Positions 1 to 4,975 of a stretch of 6,437 bases of DNA are shown here, in pieces (the first letter of the stretch is position 1; every line of letters begins with the position of its first letter). The stretch is from HIMB59 sp038124765 (GTDB lineage Bacteria; Pseudomonadota; Alphaproteobacteria; HIMB59). The notes below the pieces were generated by a model. That model was given only the letters and a program-made list of their open reading frames with translations. It did no database searches and was not told the origin of the DNA. The position numbers and the translations under genes are program-made. The stretch is taken from contig JAYPCO010000049.1 of NCBI GenBank assembly GCA_038124765.1, positions 1-6,437 on the forward strand. Direction: 5' to 3'.

Positions 1-66
1 GCCGGTAGAAAACTTTGGAACTATGACAACTTAGAGCCAAGTGAAAGAAAAGGAATTTTAGGTTAG
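1..66 (+). CDS. glxC: C-terminal tail of a probable GlxC/MgsB-type (GXGXG domain) glutamate-synthase-like subunit, partial
   Basis: Only the last 21 codons and the TAG stop are present; the frame is open from the first base and reads AGRKLWNYDNLEPSERKGILG. The fragment is too short to identify by itself. The assignment rests on context: in known glxBCD and mgsABC operons the subunit directly before the FMN-binding GlxD/MgsC is GlxC/MgsB, which carries the beta-helical GXGXG domain corresponding to the C-terminal part of the glutamate synthase large subunit. The stop codon overlaps the AGGAG ribosome binding site of the next gene and the gap is only 8 nt, so the two are co-transcribed and probably translationally coupled. 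The family name is an inference; that this is a genuine gene end is well supported. Confidence 0.6.
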   Translation, partial: AGRKLWNYDNLEPSERKGILG

Positions 67-74
67 GAGCGAAT

Positions 75-1409
75 ATGGCAAAAAGAAATACAACATTATT
101 AGGTAAAAATGCAATTTTTACCCCCGAGGTAATGGATGATATCCATATCAAAGCTCAATTAGGACGTTACAGAATGAGAGGAATGGCTCTCATGAAGAAA
201 ATTCCTCATTGGGATGACTTGGTATTTTTACCCGGTACATTAACACGTTTTGTGATCGAAGGTTATCGTGAAAAATGTTTAACAGAAACAATCATTGGTC
301 CTCGAGCGAAAAACCCCATTAAATTAGATATCCCAGTTTATATCACAAGTATGAGTTTCGGAGCGCTCTCTTATGAAGCCAAAACTGCTTTAGCAAGAGG
401 TGCAACGATGGCAGGAAGCGCTACTTGTTCAGGTGAAGGCGGTATGATCCCTGATGAGAGAAGATATTCTAATAAATGGTACTATCAGTGCATTCAATCA
501 CGTTATGGTTTTAATCCACACCACGCTCAACTCGCAGATGCGATTGAAGTCTTTATCGGACAAGGTCAAAAAGTAGGTATGGGTGGTCACTTAATGGGAC
601 AGAAGGTTACCGACCAAGTAGCTGAGATGCGTTCATTACCGGCTGGTATTGATCAACGTTCTCCTGCTCGTCACCCTGACTGGATGGGACCGGATGATTT
701 AGCATTGAAGGTAGCTGAATTAAGAGAATTAACTGATAACCAAGTACCTATCCAATTAAAACTAGGTGCATCTAGAGTTTATGACGACGTCAGAATGGCT
801 GCAAAATGTGACCCTGACTCTATTTTCTTAGACTCCATGGAAGGTTCTACTGGTGCAGGTCCTCACGTAGCAGCTGCAAATACTGGTATTCCTGGAATTG
901 GTGCGGTCAGAGAAGCAAGAAGAGCTTTAGATGACGTGGGTAAAACTGGTCAAATTTCACTTATTTATGCAGGTGGTATACGTGATGGTGTTGATATGGC
1001 AAAAGCATTGGCATTAGGTGCAGATGCAGTTGCAATTGGTACAGCGGGACTAGTAGCATTAAACTGTAATAAAGATATTCCAGAAGCTGACTTTGAAAAA
1101 GAAATGGGAGTGGAGGCAGGTTACTGCTATCACTGTCATACAGGTAGATGTCCTGTGGGTGTTGCAACTCAAGACCCAATTTTAAGAAGTCGATTAGATC
1201 CAACTGAAGCTGCTGAAAGAGTCTATAATTTACTTAATACAATGACTTTAGAAGCTCAGTTGATGGCCAGAGCATGTGGTAAAACAAACATCCATTCTCT
1301 TGAGCCAGAAGATTTAGCTGCATTAACAATGGAAGCATCAGCAATGGCAAAAGTTCCACTTGCAGGAACCGATATGACTGTTGGTGTCAATAACTATCAC
1401 TCAATATAG
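75..1409 (+). CDS. glxD: FMN-binding glutamate synthase-like subunit GlxD / N-methylglutamate synthase subunit C (MgsC)
   Basis: Complete 444-residue cytoplasmic protein equivalent to the central FMN/2-oxoglutarate domain of the glutamate synthase large subunit, encoded as a stand-alone polypeptide. The conserved core begins with TSMSFGALSYEAK (about 91-103), followed by CSGEGG (118-123). QLKLGASRV (227-235) and DSMEGSTGAGP (253-263) form the barrel active-site region, and YAGGIRDG (298-305) with LGADAVAIGTA (314-324) is the phosphate-binding end for FMN. Cysteines 351, 354 and 359 in CYHCHTGRCPVG have the C-x2-C-x4-C spacing of an Fe-S cluster, unlike the C-x5-C-x4-C usual in classical GltB. 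Family knowledge: with a GlxB/MgsA amidotransferase and GlxC/MgsB it makes glutamate, or N-methylglutamate from gamma-glutamylmethylamide. Start chosen at the ATG 5 nt after AGGAG (65-69). The family is certain; which of the two substrates is used is not. Confidence 0.93.
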   Translation: MAKRNTTLLGKNAIFTPEVMDDIHIKAQLGRYRMRGMALMKKIPHWDDLVFLPGTLTRFVIEGYREKCLTETIIGPRAKNPIKLDIPVYITSMSFGALSYEAKTALARGATMAGSATCSGEGGMIPDERRYSNKWYYQCIQSRYGFNPHHAQLADAIEVFIGQGQKVGMGGHLMGQKVTDQVAEMRSLPAGIDQRSPARHPDWMGPDDLALKVAELRELTDNQVPIQLKLGASRVYDDVRMAAKCDPDSIFLDSMEGSTGAGPHVAAANTGIPGIGAVREARRALDDVGKTGQISLIYAGGIRDGVDMAKALALGADAVAIGTAGLVALNCNKDIPEADFEKEMGVEAGYCYHCHTGRCPVGVATQDPILRSRLDPTEAAERVYNLLNTMTLEAQLMARACGKTNIHSLEPEDLAALTMEASAMAKVPLAGTDMTVGVNNYHSI

Positions 1410-1422
1410 AAAGGAGTAAAAG

Positions 1423-1887
1423 ATGGCAAAAGCAACAAAAACAAAAAAGAAATCTTCTGCTCTTAAAGGAAAAAAAAGTGGATATCAGGCAGTAGGCGGA
1501 GCTAAGTTAAAAGATAAAGATATTAAGACTGAAAGAGAAAAATCTATTGGTCAACATATTGGATATCGTTATGACGTGAACTTGATACCTGATTACTCAA
1601 AACTAACTCCCTTTTTAAAGAAGTATATTGAGACAATGGGATGGGATGATCTTAATTGGTTGGAAGATGTTCATATGGGTTACGAAGGTGATAAACCAGC
1701 TGTTTTTGATCGTAACGCAAATGGTTGGATTACAGTTCCCGCTAAAATGAAACTTCCTAATGGTCAACAGGAAAGAGACATGCTTGCAAGAGAGCTTTTA
1801 ATTAAGTTTCAAATGTCTCCTAGTCATCCTTTAGTGGCATTAAAGAAAACATACGTTAAAGGTGAAAACTTTAAACTAACAGAATAA
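1423..1887 (+). CDS. Unrecognised 154-residue protein with lysine-rich N-terminal tail, last gene of the glx operon
   Basis: I do not recognise this family. It begins 13 nt after glxD with a good Shine-Dalgarno AGGAG (1412-1416) 6 nt before ATG, so it belongs to the same operon, and it ends 28 nt before a strong terminator. Residues 1-20 are very basic (8 lysines), low-complexity and probably disordered. Residues about 40-154 look like a compact soluble domain rich in aromatics, with landmarks IGQHIGYRYDVNLIPDY (42-58), ETMGWDDLNWLEDVHMGYEG (70-89), FDRNANGW (95-102) and MSPSHPLVALKKTYV (131-145). There is no signal peptide, membrane span or cysteine, so no metal-thiolate site. Position suggests an accessory subunit, assembly factor or regulator of the GlxBCD/MgsABC enzyme, but that is guilt by association only. 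The coding region and its operon membership are well supported. Confidence 0.88.
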   Translation: MAKATKTKKKSSALKGKKSGYQAVGGAKLKDKDIKTEREKSIGQHIGYRYDVNLIPDYSKLTPFLKKYIETMGWDDLNWLEDVHMGYEGDKPAVFDRNANGWITVPAKMKLPNGQQERDMLARELLIKFQMSPSHPLVALKKTYVKGENFKLTE

Positions 1888-1902
1888 TTTTATTATTATT
1901 CT
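1881..1902. repeat. 8-bp A/T-rich dyad across the stop codon of the 154-residue gene
   Basis: AGAATAAT (1881-1888) is the exact reverse complement of ATTATTCT (1895-1902), with a 6-nt TTTATT loop. It covers the TAA stop and lies just before the GC-rich terminator hairpin. It may be an mRNA 3'-end structure, but an A/T-rich dyad of this size can easily arise by chance in a genome of this composition. Confidence 0.35.
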
Positions 1903-1914
1903 ATCCTCTCTAAG

Positions 1915-1946
1915 GGGCGGCTTTCTAGAAGGTCGCCCTTTTTTTT
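1915..1946 (+). terminator. Rho-independent terminator of the glx operon
   Basis: GGGCGGCTTT (1915-1924) pairs with AAGGTCGCCC (1929-1938) around a CTAG tetraloop, giving a 10-bp stem with two G-U wobbles, followed directly by eight T (1939-1946). It is by far the most GC-rich patch in its surroundings. The T-tract runs into the stop codon of the convergent minus-strand gene (1945-1947). On the minus strand the same hairpin is not followed by a T-run, so it should act mainly on plus-strand transcripts. Confidence 0.92.
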
Positions 1947-2499
1947 AATCAGTAATTCTAATAAGTTTTGATTTTTTCCAATTAGGGATAAATTTAATTA
2001 CATCAATATCTTTATTTAAACTGGGATTAAAGTTTAAGTTATGCCAAAAGACATTTTCCCAAGCTTCTTCATCTTCATCTAAGATAAAAGGAGAGCATTC
2101 TAATCGATAGTTTGTAGACAAGTGAATAAAGTCCAAAATACAAGAACCCTTTTTACAAATCTTCTCAACAAACTTATTTTTTTTAGGAAAGGTTGCATAA
2201 ACCGCATCACTAAAACGGTGTTTATCTAAAAAAAACTCTGAGGATAAAAATTTATTAATTTTATCGTAACGCTCTGCTGGATCATAAGTCTTCTTAAAAT
2301 TATGTTCAAACAGACGGGTGGTTTCACTAGGGTCGTTTTCAACTAAAATAACCACAATTTGCCCATATTCCTGGCCTTTTTCATCCAAAAGATGAGGAAG
2401 CATAGACGTATTGGGTCTACCTCCTTGCGTGCGAAAGGCATTCATCCGAGATTGGCACTGCCAATCAAAAAATTTCTCGCGCAAGACAGTAGGGGTCAT
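1945..2499 (-). CDS. Unrecognised 184-residue soluble protein, second gene of the glnT/gmaS operon
   Basis: I cannot assign a function. Reading right to left it starts 4 nt after the glnT/gmaS stop, so translational coupling is likely. A TTG at 2502-2500 immediately precedes the ATG at 2499-2497; I chose ATG because TTG would leave only one base after the upstream stop. The ribosome binding site is weak (an AGG close to the start). The product has no signal peptide or membrane span. It opens with an amphipathic, basic stretch (VLREKFFDWQCQSRMNAFR, residues 5-23), then GGRPN (26-30) and a hydrophobic strand QIVVILVEND (47-56). The C-terminal half has paired cysteines at 115 and 120, a third at 135, an acidic DEDEEAWENV (141-150) and aromatic FWHNLNFNP (151-159). 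It looks like a real, folded protein. Its place next to a ligase of the GS superfamily hints at a role in that enzyme's function or control, which is inference. Confidence 0.85.
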   Translation of the reverse strand: MTPTVLREKFFDWQCQSRMNAFRTQGGRPNTSMLPHLLDEKGQEYGQIVVILVENDPSETTRLFEHNFKKTYDPAERYDKINKFLSSEFFLDKHRFSDAVYATFPKKNKFVEKICKKGSCILDFIHLSTNYRLECSPFILDEDEEAWENVFWHNLNFNPSLNKDIDVIKFIPNWKKSKLIRITD

Positions 2500-2503
2500 C
2501 AAC

Positions 2504-3181
2504 CTAGCAGTCTAAAGTATTATTTCTCTCCCAAGAGCTGAGATACTTATTATAAGAAGTCCATTCGTGATTTTTTAACTTCACATAACTGCTAATTAAA
2601 TCATCACCAAAACCGTCGCGAATAATTTTAGATTTATCTAAATCTCTGATCGCATCTAAAAGGTTTAATGGAAGCTTTTTAACTTTACCTGCCTTATGAC
2701 CTTCTGTGTACATATTAATGTCTAATCTTTTTCCTGGATCTCTTTTGTTATTAACACCATCCATACCTAAGAGGAGAATAGCTGCCTGCATTAAATATGG
2801 ATTAGTAGCACCNNNNNNNNNNNNNNNNNNNNNNNNNNNNNNNNNNNNNNNNNNNNNNNNNNNNNNNNNNNNNNNNNNNNNNNNNNNNNNNNNNNNNNNN
2901 NNNNNNNNNNNNTATAAATCAGATGCAACCCAAGCAATTTCTTTATTCCAAGGAAGTTGAATGACGCTATCACCATCCGGCATACCAAACATATCTGAGT
3001 CTGCAGGGGACATATCTAACCAAGTGGCAAATCCAGCAAACCCTGCGCCTTCTGATTGAATTTCGTCGATTGCAGTTGCTGGTACGAGTTTTGATCTTAA
3101 AACTCCAAATAAATCAACAAAACTTACAAAAAAGTATTTAACTCCATTTTTTTTAGCAAAATTGTGCAAATTAATAGCCAT
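2504..3181 (-). CDS. glnT: Type III glutamine synthetase / gamma-glutamylmethylamide synthetase family ligase, interrupted by an assembly gap
   Basis: Two good halves of one gene flank the N-run. The first 89 codons (3181-2915) give the N-terminal beta-grasp region, with VSFVDLFGVLRSKLVPA (19-35), GAGFAGFATWLDMSPADSDM (45-64) and IQLPW (74-78). The last 102 codons (2812-2507) hold GATNPYLMQAAIL, NKRDPGKRLDINMYTEGH, KKLPLNLLDA and a terminal SWERNNTLDC. Both match the GlnT (TIGR03105-type) and GmaS family, normally about 430-445 residues, so roughly 240 codons are hidden, not the 33 implied by 100 N. The missing part holds the metal-binding glutamates and nucleotide site. The enzyme ligates ammonia or methylamine to glutamate using ATP; which amine cannot be told. 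Start: ATG at 3181 with AGGGGG (3198-3193) 11 nt upstream. Frame continuity across the N-run is accidental, and the gene is not evidently broken. Confidence 0.9.
   Translation of the reverse strand: MAINLHNFAKKNGVKYFFVSFVDLFGVLRSKLVPATAIDEIQSEGAGFAGFATWLDMSPADSDMFGMPDGDSVIQLPWNKEIAWVASDLXXXXXXXXXXXXXXXXXXXXXXXXXXXXXXXXXXGATNPYLMQAAILLLGMDGVNNKRDPGKRLDINMYTEGHKAGKVKKLPLNLLDAIRDLDKSKIIRDGFGDDLISSYVKLKNHEWTSYNKYLSSWERNNTLDC
2813..2912. other. Assembly gap of 100 N
   Basis: A run of exactly 100 undetermined bases, the usual placeholder for a gap of unknown length. It falls inside the glnT/gmaS gene. From the family's normal length I infer that about 700-750 bp are missing. The flanks are the N- and C-terminal parts of the same protein family, in the correct order and orientation, which supports the scaffold join. 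Confidence 0.97.
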
Positions 3182-3200
3182 TTTTTTTAATTCCCCCTAA

Positions 3201-3230
3201 AGAATATCAATAAAACAATATTAATATTCT
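3201..3230. repeat. Inverted repeat in the glnT/gmaS leader
   Basis: AGAATAT (3201-3207) and ATATTCT (3224-3230) are exact reverse complements separated by 16 nt. Inside the right half lies a perfect 12-nt palindrome AATATTAATATT (3217-3228). It sits 20-49 nt upstream of the ATG in the transcribed leader of the minus-strand operon. It could be an operator or an mRNA hairpin; chance is a serious alternative given the A/T content. Confidence 0.35.
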
Positions 3231-3265
3231 TGTTAAAAATAAAGGTAATTAGGATAGAAAATTTC

Positions 3266-3286
3266 ACAAAGTGGAACAAACTTTGT
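3266..3286. promoter_or_regulatory. Dyad operator or leader hairpin at the glnT/gmaS transcription start
   Basis: ACAAAGT (3266-3272) is mirrored by ACTTTGT (3280-3286) across a 7-nt spacer. Allowing one bulged C at 3265, flanking TTT and AAA extend it to about ten pairs. It begins 6 bp downstream of the TATAAT proposed for the minus-strand promoter, so it would cover or follow the transcription start. That position fits a repressor site or a structure at the 5' end of the mRNA. It lies upstream of the amt promoter. No known NtrC or other consensus was recognised in it. Confidence 0.45.
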
Positions 3287-3292
3287 AAATAA

Positions 3293-3321
3293 ATTATACC
3301 TTTTTAATTCGGGACTGTGGC
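3293..3321 (-). promoter_or_regulatory. Probable sigma-70 promoter for glnT/gmaS
   Basis: On the minus strand there is a perfect -10 box TATAAT (3298-3293). Seventeen bp upstream lies GCCACA (3321-3316), a poor -35 matching TTGACA at only three positions. The predicted start is near 3286, about 105 nt before the ATG. The perfect -10 and location in a divergent intergenic region support it; the weak -35 suggests an activator may be needed. Confidence 0.5.
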
Positions 3322-3326
3322 ATAAT
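3318..3326 (+). promoter_or_regulatory. Probable extended -10 promoter for amt
   Basis: TGGCATAAT fits the extended -10 form TGnTATAAT with one mismatch. There is no convincing -35 around 3298-3303, as is common for extended -10 promoters. Transcription would start near 3333, leaving a leader of about 50 nt. The element overlaps the -35 area of the divergent glnT/gmaS promoter, so polymerase binding on the two sides may be mutually exclusive. TGGCAT also resembles the -24 half of a sigma-54 promoter, but the -12 GC is absent. Confidence 0.45.
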
Positions 3327-3339
3327 TGTTCTAAGAATC

Positions 3340-3376
3340 CCTTATTTTATATAAGGCGCTTAATTAATTAAGGAGG
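3340..3376 (+). promoter_or_regulatory. amt leader: small hairpin, palindrome and Shine-Dalgarno that fix the start
   Basis: CCTTAT (3340-3345) pairs with ATAAGG (3351-3356) around a TTTAT loop. It is followed by the palindrome TTAATTAATTAA (3360-3371), which runs directly into a perfect AGGAGG (3371-3376). The AGGAGG is 8 nt from the ATG at 3385 but only 2 nt from an in-frame GTG at 3379, so it selects the ATG. Structure next to the ribosome binding site could tune translation, though this is not shown. Confidence 0.5.
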
Positions 3377-3384
3377 CTGTGACT

Positions 3385-4722
3385 ATGGATAATGAACTAT
3401 CCGCACTGAACGTCATATTTACAGAAGCTTACTACTGGATAACAGTGGTAATGATGTTCCTCATTCACGTAGGTTTCTGTGTATATGAAGTAGGTGTATC
3501 CCGTTACAAGAACCATCAGCATACTTTGATGAAGAATACTATGCTGATACCAATCGTAACGATTACTTTTTACTTTTTTGGTTGGTGGATTTACTTCGCC
3601 TTTCCAAATGGTCCTTTTATTAACGGAGGCTTACTAGATGCTTCTTTTGCTTCCCCTATTGCTGAAGTAATGGCACCTAATATGTCTGATCATATTATGG
3701 GTGTATTCTGGGCTGCATTCCTACTATTCTCTTGGACTGCTGCTTCGATTGTTTCAGGTGCTACAATTGAAAGAATTAGAACCGGTGCGTTCTTAATTCT
3801 TGCAACTGTGATTGGTTCTGTAACATGGATTATTGATGCTGCTTGGGGATGGCACTATGGTGGCTGGATGGTAATGCTACTTGGTTATCATGATGCATAC
3901 GCTTCTGGTGTTATTCATGGTATTGCAGGTGGTTTTGCTCTTGCAGTTATTATGGTTCTTGGTCCAAGAATTGGTAAATTTAATGCCGATGGATCAGCAA
4001 ATAACATCTCACCTAGAAACCCATGGATGATCACTATAGGTCTATTTTTAATCTATACTGGTTTCTGGGGCTTCTATGCTGCATGTAACGTTCCAATTTA
4101 TAATGCAGGCGCTGATTACGGCGGAGGTGCAGACTTATTTACTGCTACAAACATTTATCTACAACCAACAACACTCAGTGGTATTACAATTAATTTCTTG
4201 ATGTCACTCTCTGGTGGTTTGATGGTTGGATATATGGTCAGTAAAGGTGATGCTTTCTGGACTTACTCTTTAGGTCTAGCGGGTATTATCGGTGCATCTT
4301 GTGGTAACGATGTTTATCACCCATATCAAGCGATGATTATCGGTGGTATCGTAGCATGGTGTGTTTACAAACTTCACTATTGGGTTGAAAACAAATTTAA
4401 GATTGATGATGCTGTCGGTGCAGTAGCTGTTCACGGTTATGCTGGATCTATCGGTTTATTGATCTCTGGATTTGTTCTTTGGGGCATGCCTGCAACTCCT
4501 TATGGCGATGCAGTTGTAACTCCATGGGGTCAAGCAATCGGTGCTTTCATCATGTTCTTTGTTTTAGGTTTCGTTCCAGCTTGGATTGTATCAAAAATCC
4601 TTGATGGTATGGGATTACTAAGAATTCCAAGAGAGGTTGAGCTAGCAGGTCTAGATATCCTTGAAATGGAAGCAAAAGCAGCAGATGATGCTCAATTCCA
4701 AAAAGCTGAAAGGAGCGCATAA
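3385..4722 (+). CDS. amt: Ammonium / methylammonium transporter, Amt/MEP/Rh family
   Basis: A 445-residue, highly hydrophobic inner-membrane protein with about 11 predicted spans, which moves ammonium (often also methylammonium). Aligned by eye with E. coli AmtB, the pore histidines are present at H178 (in GVIHG) and H350 (in AVAVHGYAG), and D170 keeps the 8-residue spacing to H178 seen for D160-H168. The inner phenylalanine gate appears as F115 and F230, and the outer-site tryptophan as W154. The outer-site serine (S219 in AmtB) seems replaced by C234 in FYAAC. SGATIERIR (124-132) and the C-terminal tail LLRIPREVELAGLDI are family signatures. Start: ATG with AGGAGG 8 nt before it, not the GTG at 3379. 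It is divergent from glnT/gmaS and its stop overlaps the next gene. No glnK, the usual amtB partner, is present in this window. Confidence 0.95.
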   Translation: MDNELSALNVIFTEAYYWITVVMMFLIHVGFCVYEVGVSRYKNHQHTLMKNTMLIPIVTITFYFFGWWIYFAFPNGPFINGGLLDASFASPIAEVMAPNMSDHIMGVFWAAFLLFSWTAASIVSGATIERIRTGAFLILATVIGSVTWIIDAAWGWHYGGWMVMLLGYHDAYASGVIHGIAGGFALAVIMVLGPRIGKFNADGSANNISPRNPWMITIGLFLIYTGFWGFYAACNVPIYNAGADYGGGADLFTATNIYLQPTTLSGITINFLMSLSGGLMVGYMVSKGDAFWTYSLGLAGIIGASCGNDVYHPYQAMIIGGIVAWCVYKLHYWVENKFKIDDAVGAVAVHGYAGSIGLLISGFVLWGMPATPYGDAVVTPWGQAIGAFIMFFVLGFVPAWIVSKILDGMGLLRIPREVELAGLDILEMEAKAADDAQFQKAERSA

Positions 4723-4931
4723 TGGCAACAACTCCATATACATCGTATGAGTCTTTAGGAGATATTTCGGTACTATACCCATTTCCGGGCTCAGTGACCT
4801 TATTGTGCTTACTATGTATTGCATTTTGGATTGTATGGCAAATCATGCAAATCGGTGCAGAAAACAAGCACTATGATGAAATAAAAAGCAAGGGACATAA
4901 CGTTTCTTCTGCTGATAAATATTCATCATAA
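4722..4931 (+). CDS. Unrecognised 69-residue single-span membrane protein coupled to amt
   Basis: The ATG shares its first A with the last base of the amt TAA stop (TAATG), and AGGAG (4711-4715) lies 6 nt upstream inside the end of amt. This is the classical arrangement for translational coupling and for products needed together. The N-terminal 19 residues are polar and slightly acidic. Residues about 22-44 form one strong hydrophobic helix with cysteines 29 and 32 and tryptophans 36 and 39. The tail (45-69) carries lysines 49, 55, 57 and 66 and is probably cytoplasmic by the positive-inside rule. I do not recognise the family. It may be a small accessory subunit or regulator of the transporter, inferred only from coupling and membrane location. 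Length and ribosome binding site make a real gene very likely. Confidence 0.82.
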   Translation: MATTPYTSYESLGDISVLYPFPGSVTLLCLLCIAFWIVWQIMQIGAENKHYDEIKSKGHNVSSADKYSS

Positions 4932-4940
4932 ATAAAACTT

Positions 4941-4966
4941 TTAGGGCCACAGTAATGTGGCCCTAA
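4941..4966. terminator. Perfect 11-bp hairpin after the amt operon, possible terminator or processing site
   Basis: TTAGGGCCACA (4941-4951) pairs without mismatch with TGTGGCCCTAA (4956-4966) around GTAA, a GNRA-type tetraloop. It starts 9 nt after the stop of the 69-residue gene. The tail is only ATTTATTG, not a continuous T-tract, so termination may be incomplete. It could instead protect the amt mRNA 3' end while transcripts continue into the following small ORF. Confidence 0.65.
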
Positions 4967-4975
4967 TTTATTGTA

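Noticed and set aside
961..1203. Minus-strand ORF of 80 codons inside glxD
   Set aside because: It lies antisense to the strongly conserved FMN/Fe-S part of glxD, its product is a leucine/histidine-rich artefact, and no ribosome binding site supports it.
1470..1477. A8 run in the lysine-rich tail as a programmed slippage site
   Set aside because: Runs of A are expected in lysine codons of an A/T-rich genome; no alternative frame of interest or stimulatory structure was seen.
2359..2541. Plus-strand ORF of 60 codons opposite the 184-residue gene
   Set aside because: It is antisense to the better-supported minus-strand gene and crosses the coupled junction with glnT; no signal of its own.
2706..2988. 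Two ORFs, one on each strand, running through the N-run
   Set aside because: Both depend on reading 100 unknown bases as open frame and lie within glnT/gmaS in the wrong frame or strand.
3318..3333. Sigma-54 promoter for amt
   Set aside because: TGGCA and a TT pair are correctly spaced, but the essential -12 GC reads CT, and the same bases fit an extended -10 better.
3360..3371. TTAATTAATTAA as a regulator-binding palindrome
   Set aside because: Simple A/T palindrome directly abutting the Shine-Dalgarno; no specific regulator recognised and chance occurrence is likely.
3379..3384. GTG as the start of amt
   Set aside because: AGGAGG would be only 2 nt away, whereas it is 8 nt from the ATG at 3385.
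4550..4867. Minus-strand ORF of 105 codons over the amt end and the 69-residue gene
   Set aside because: Antisense to the conserved Amt C-terminus and to the coupled small membrane protein; the translation looks like a shadow.
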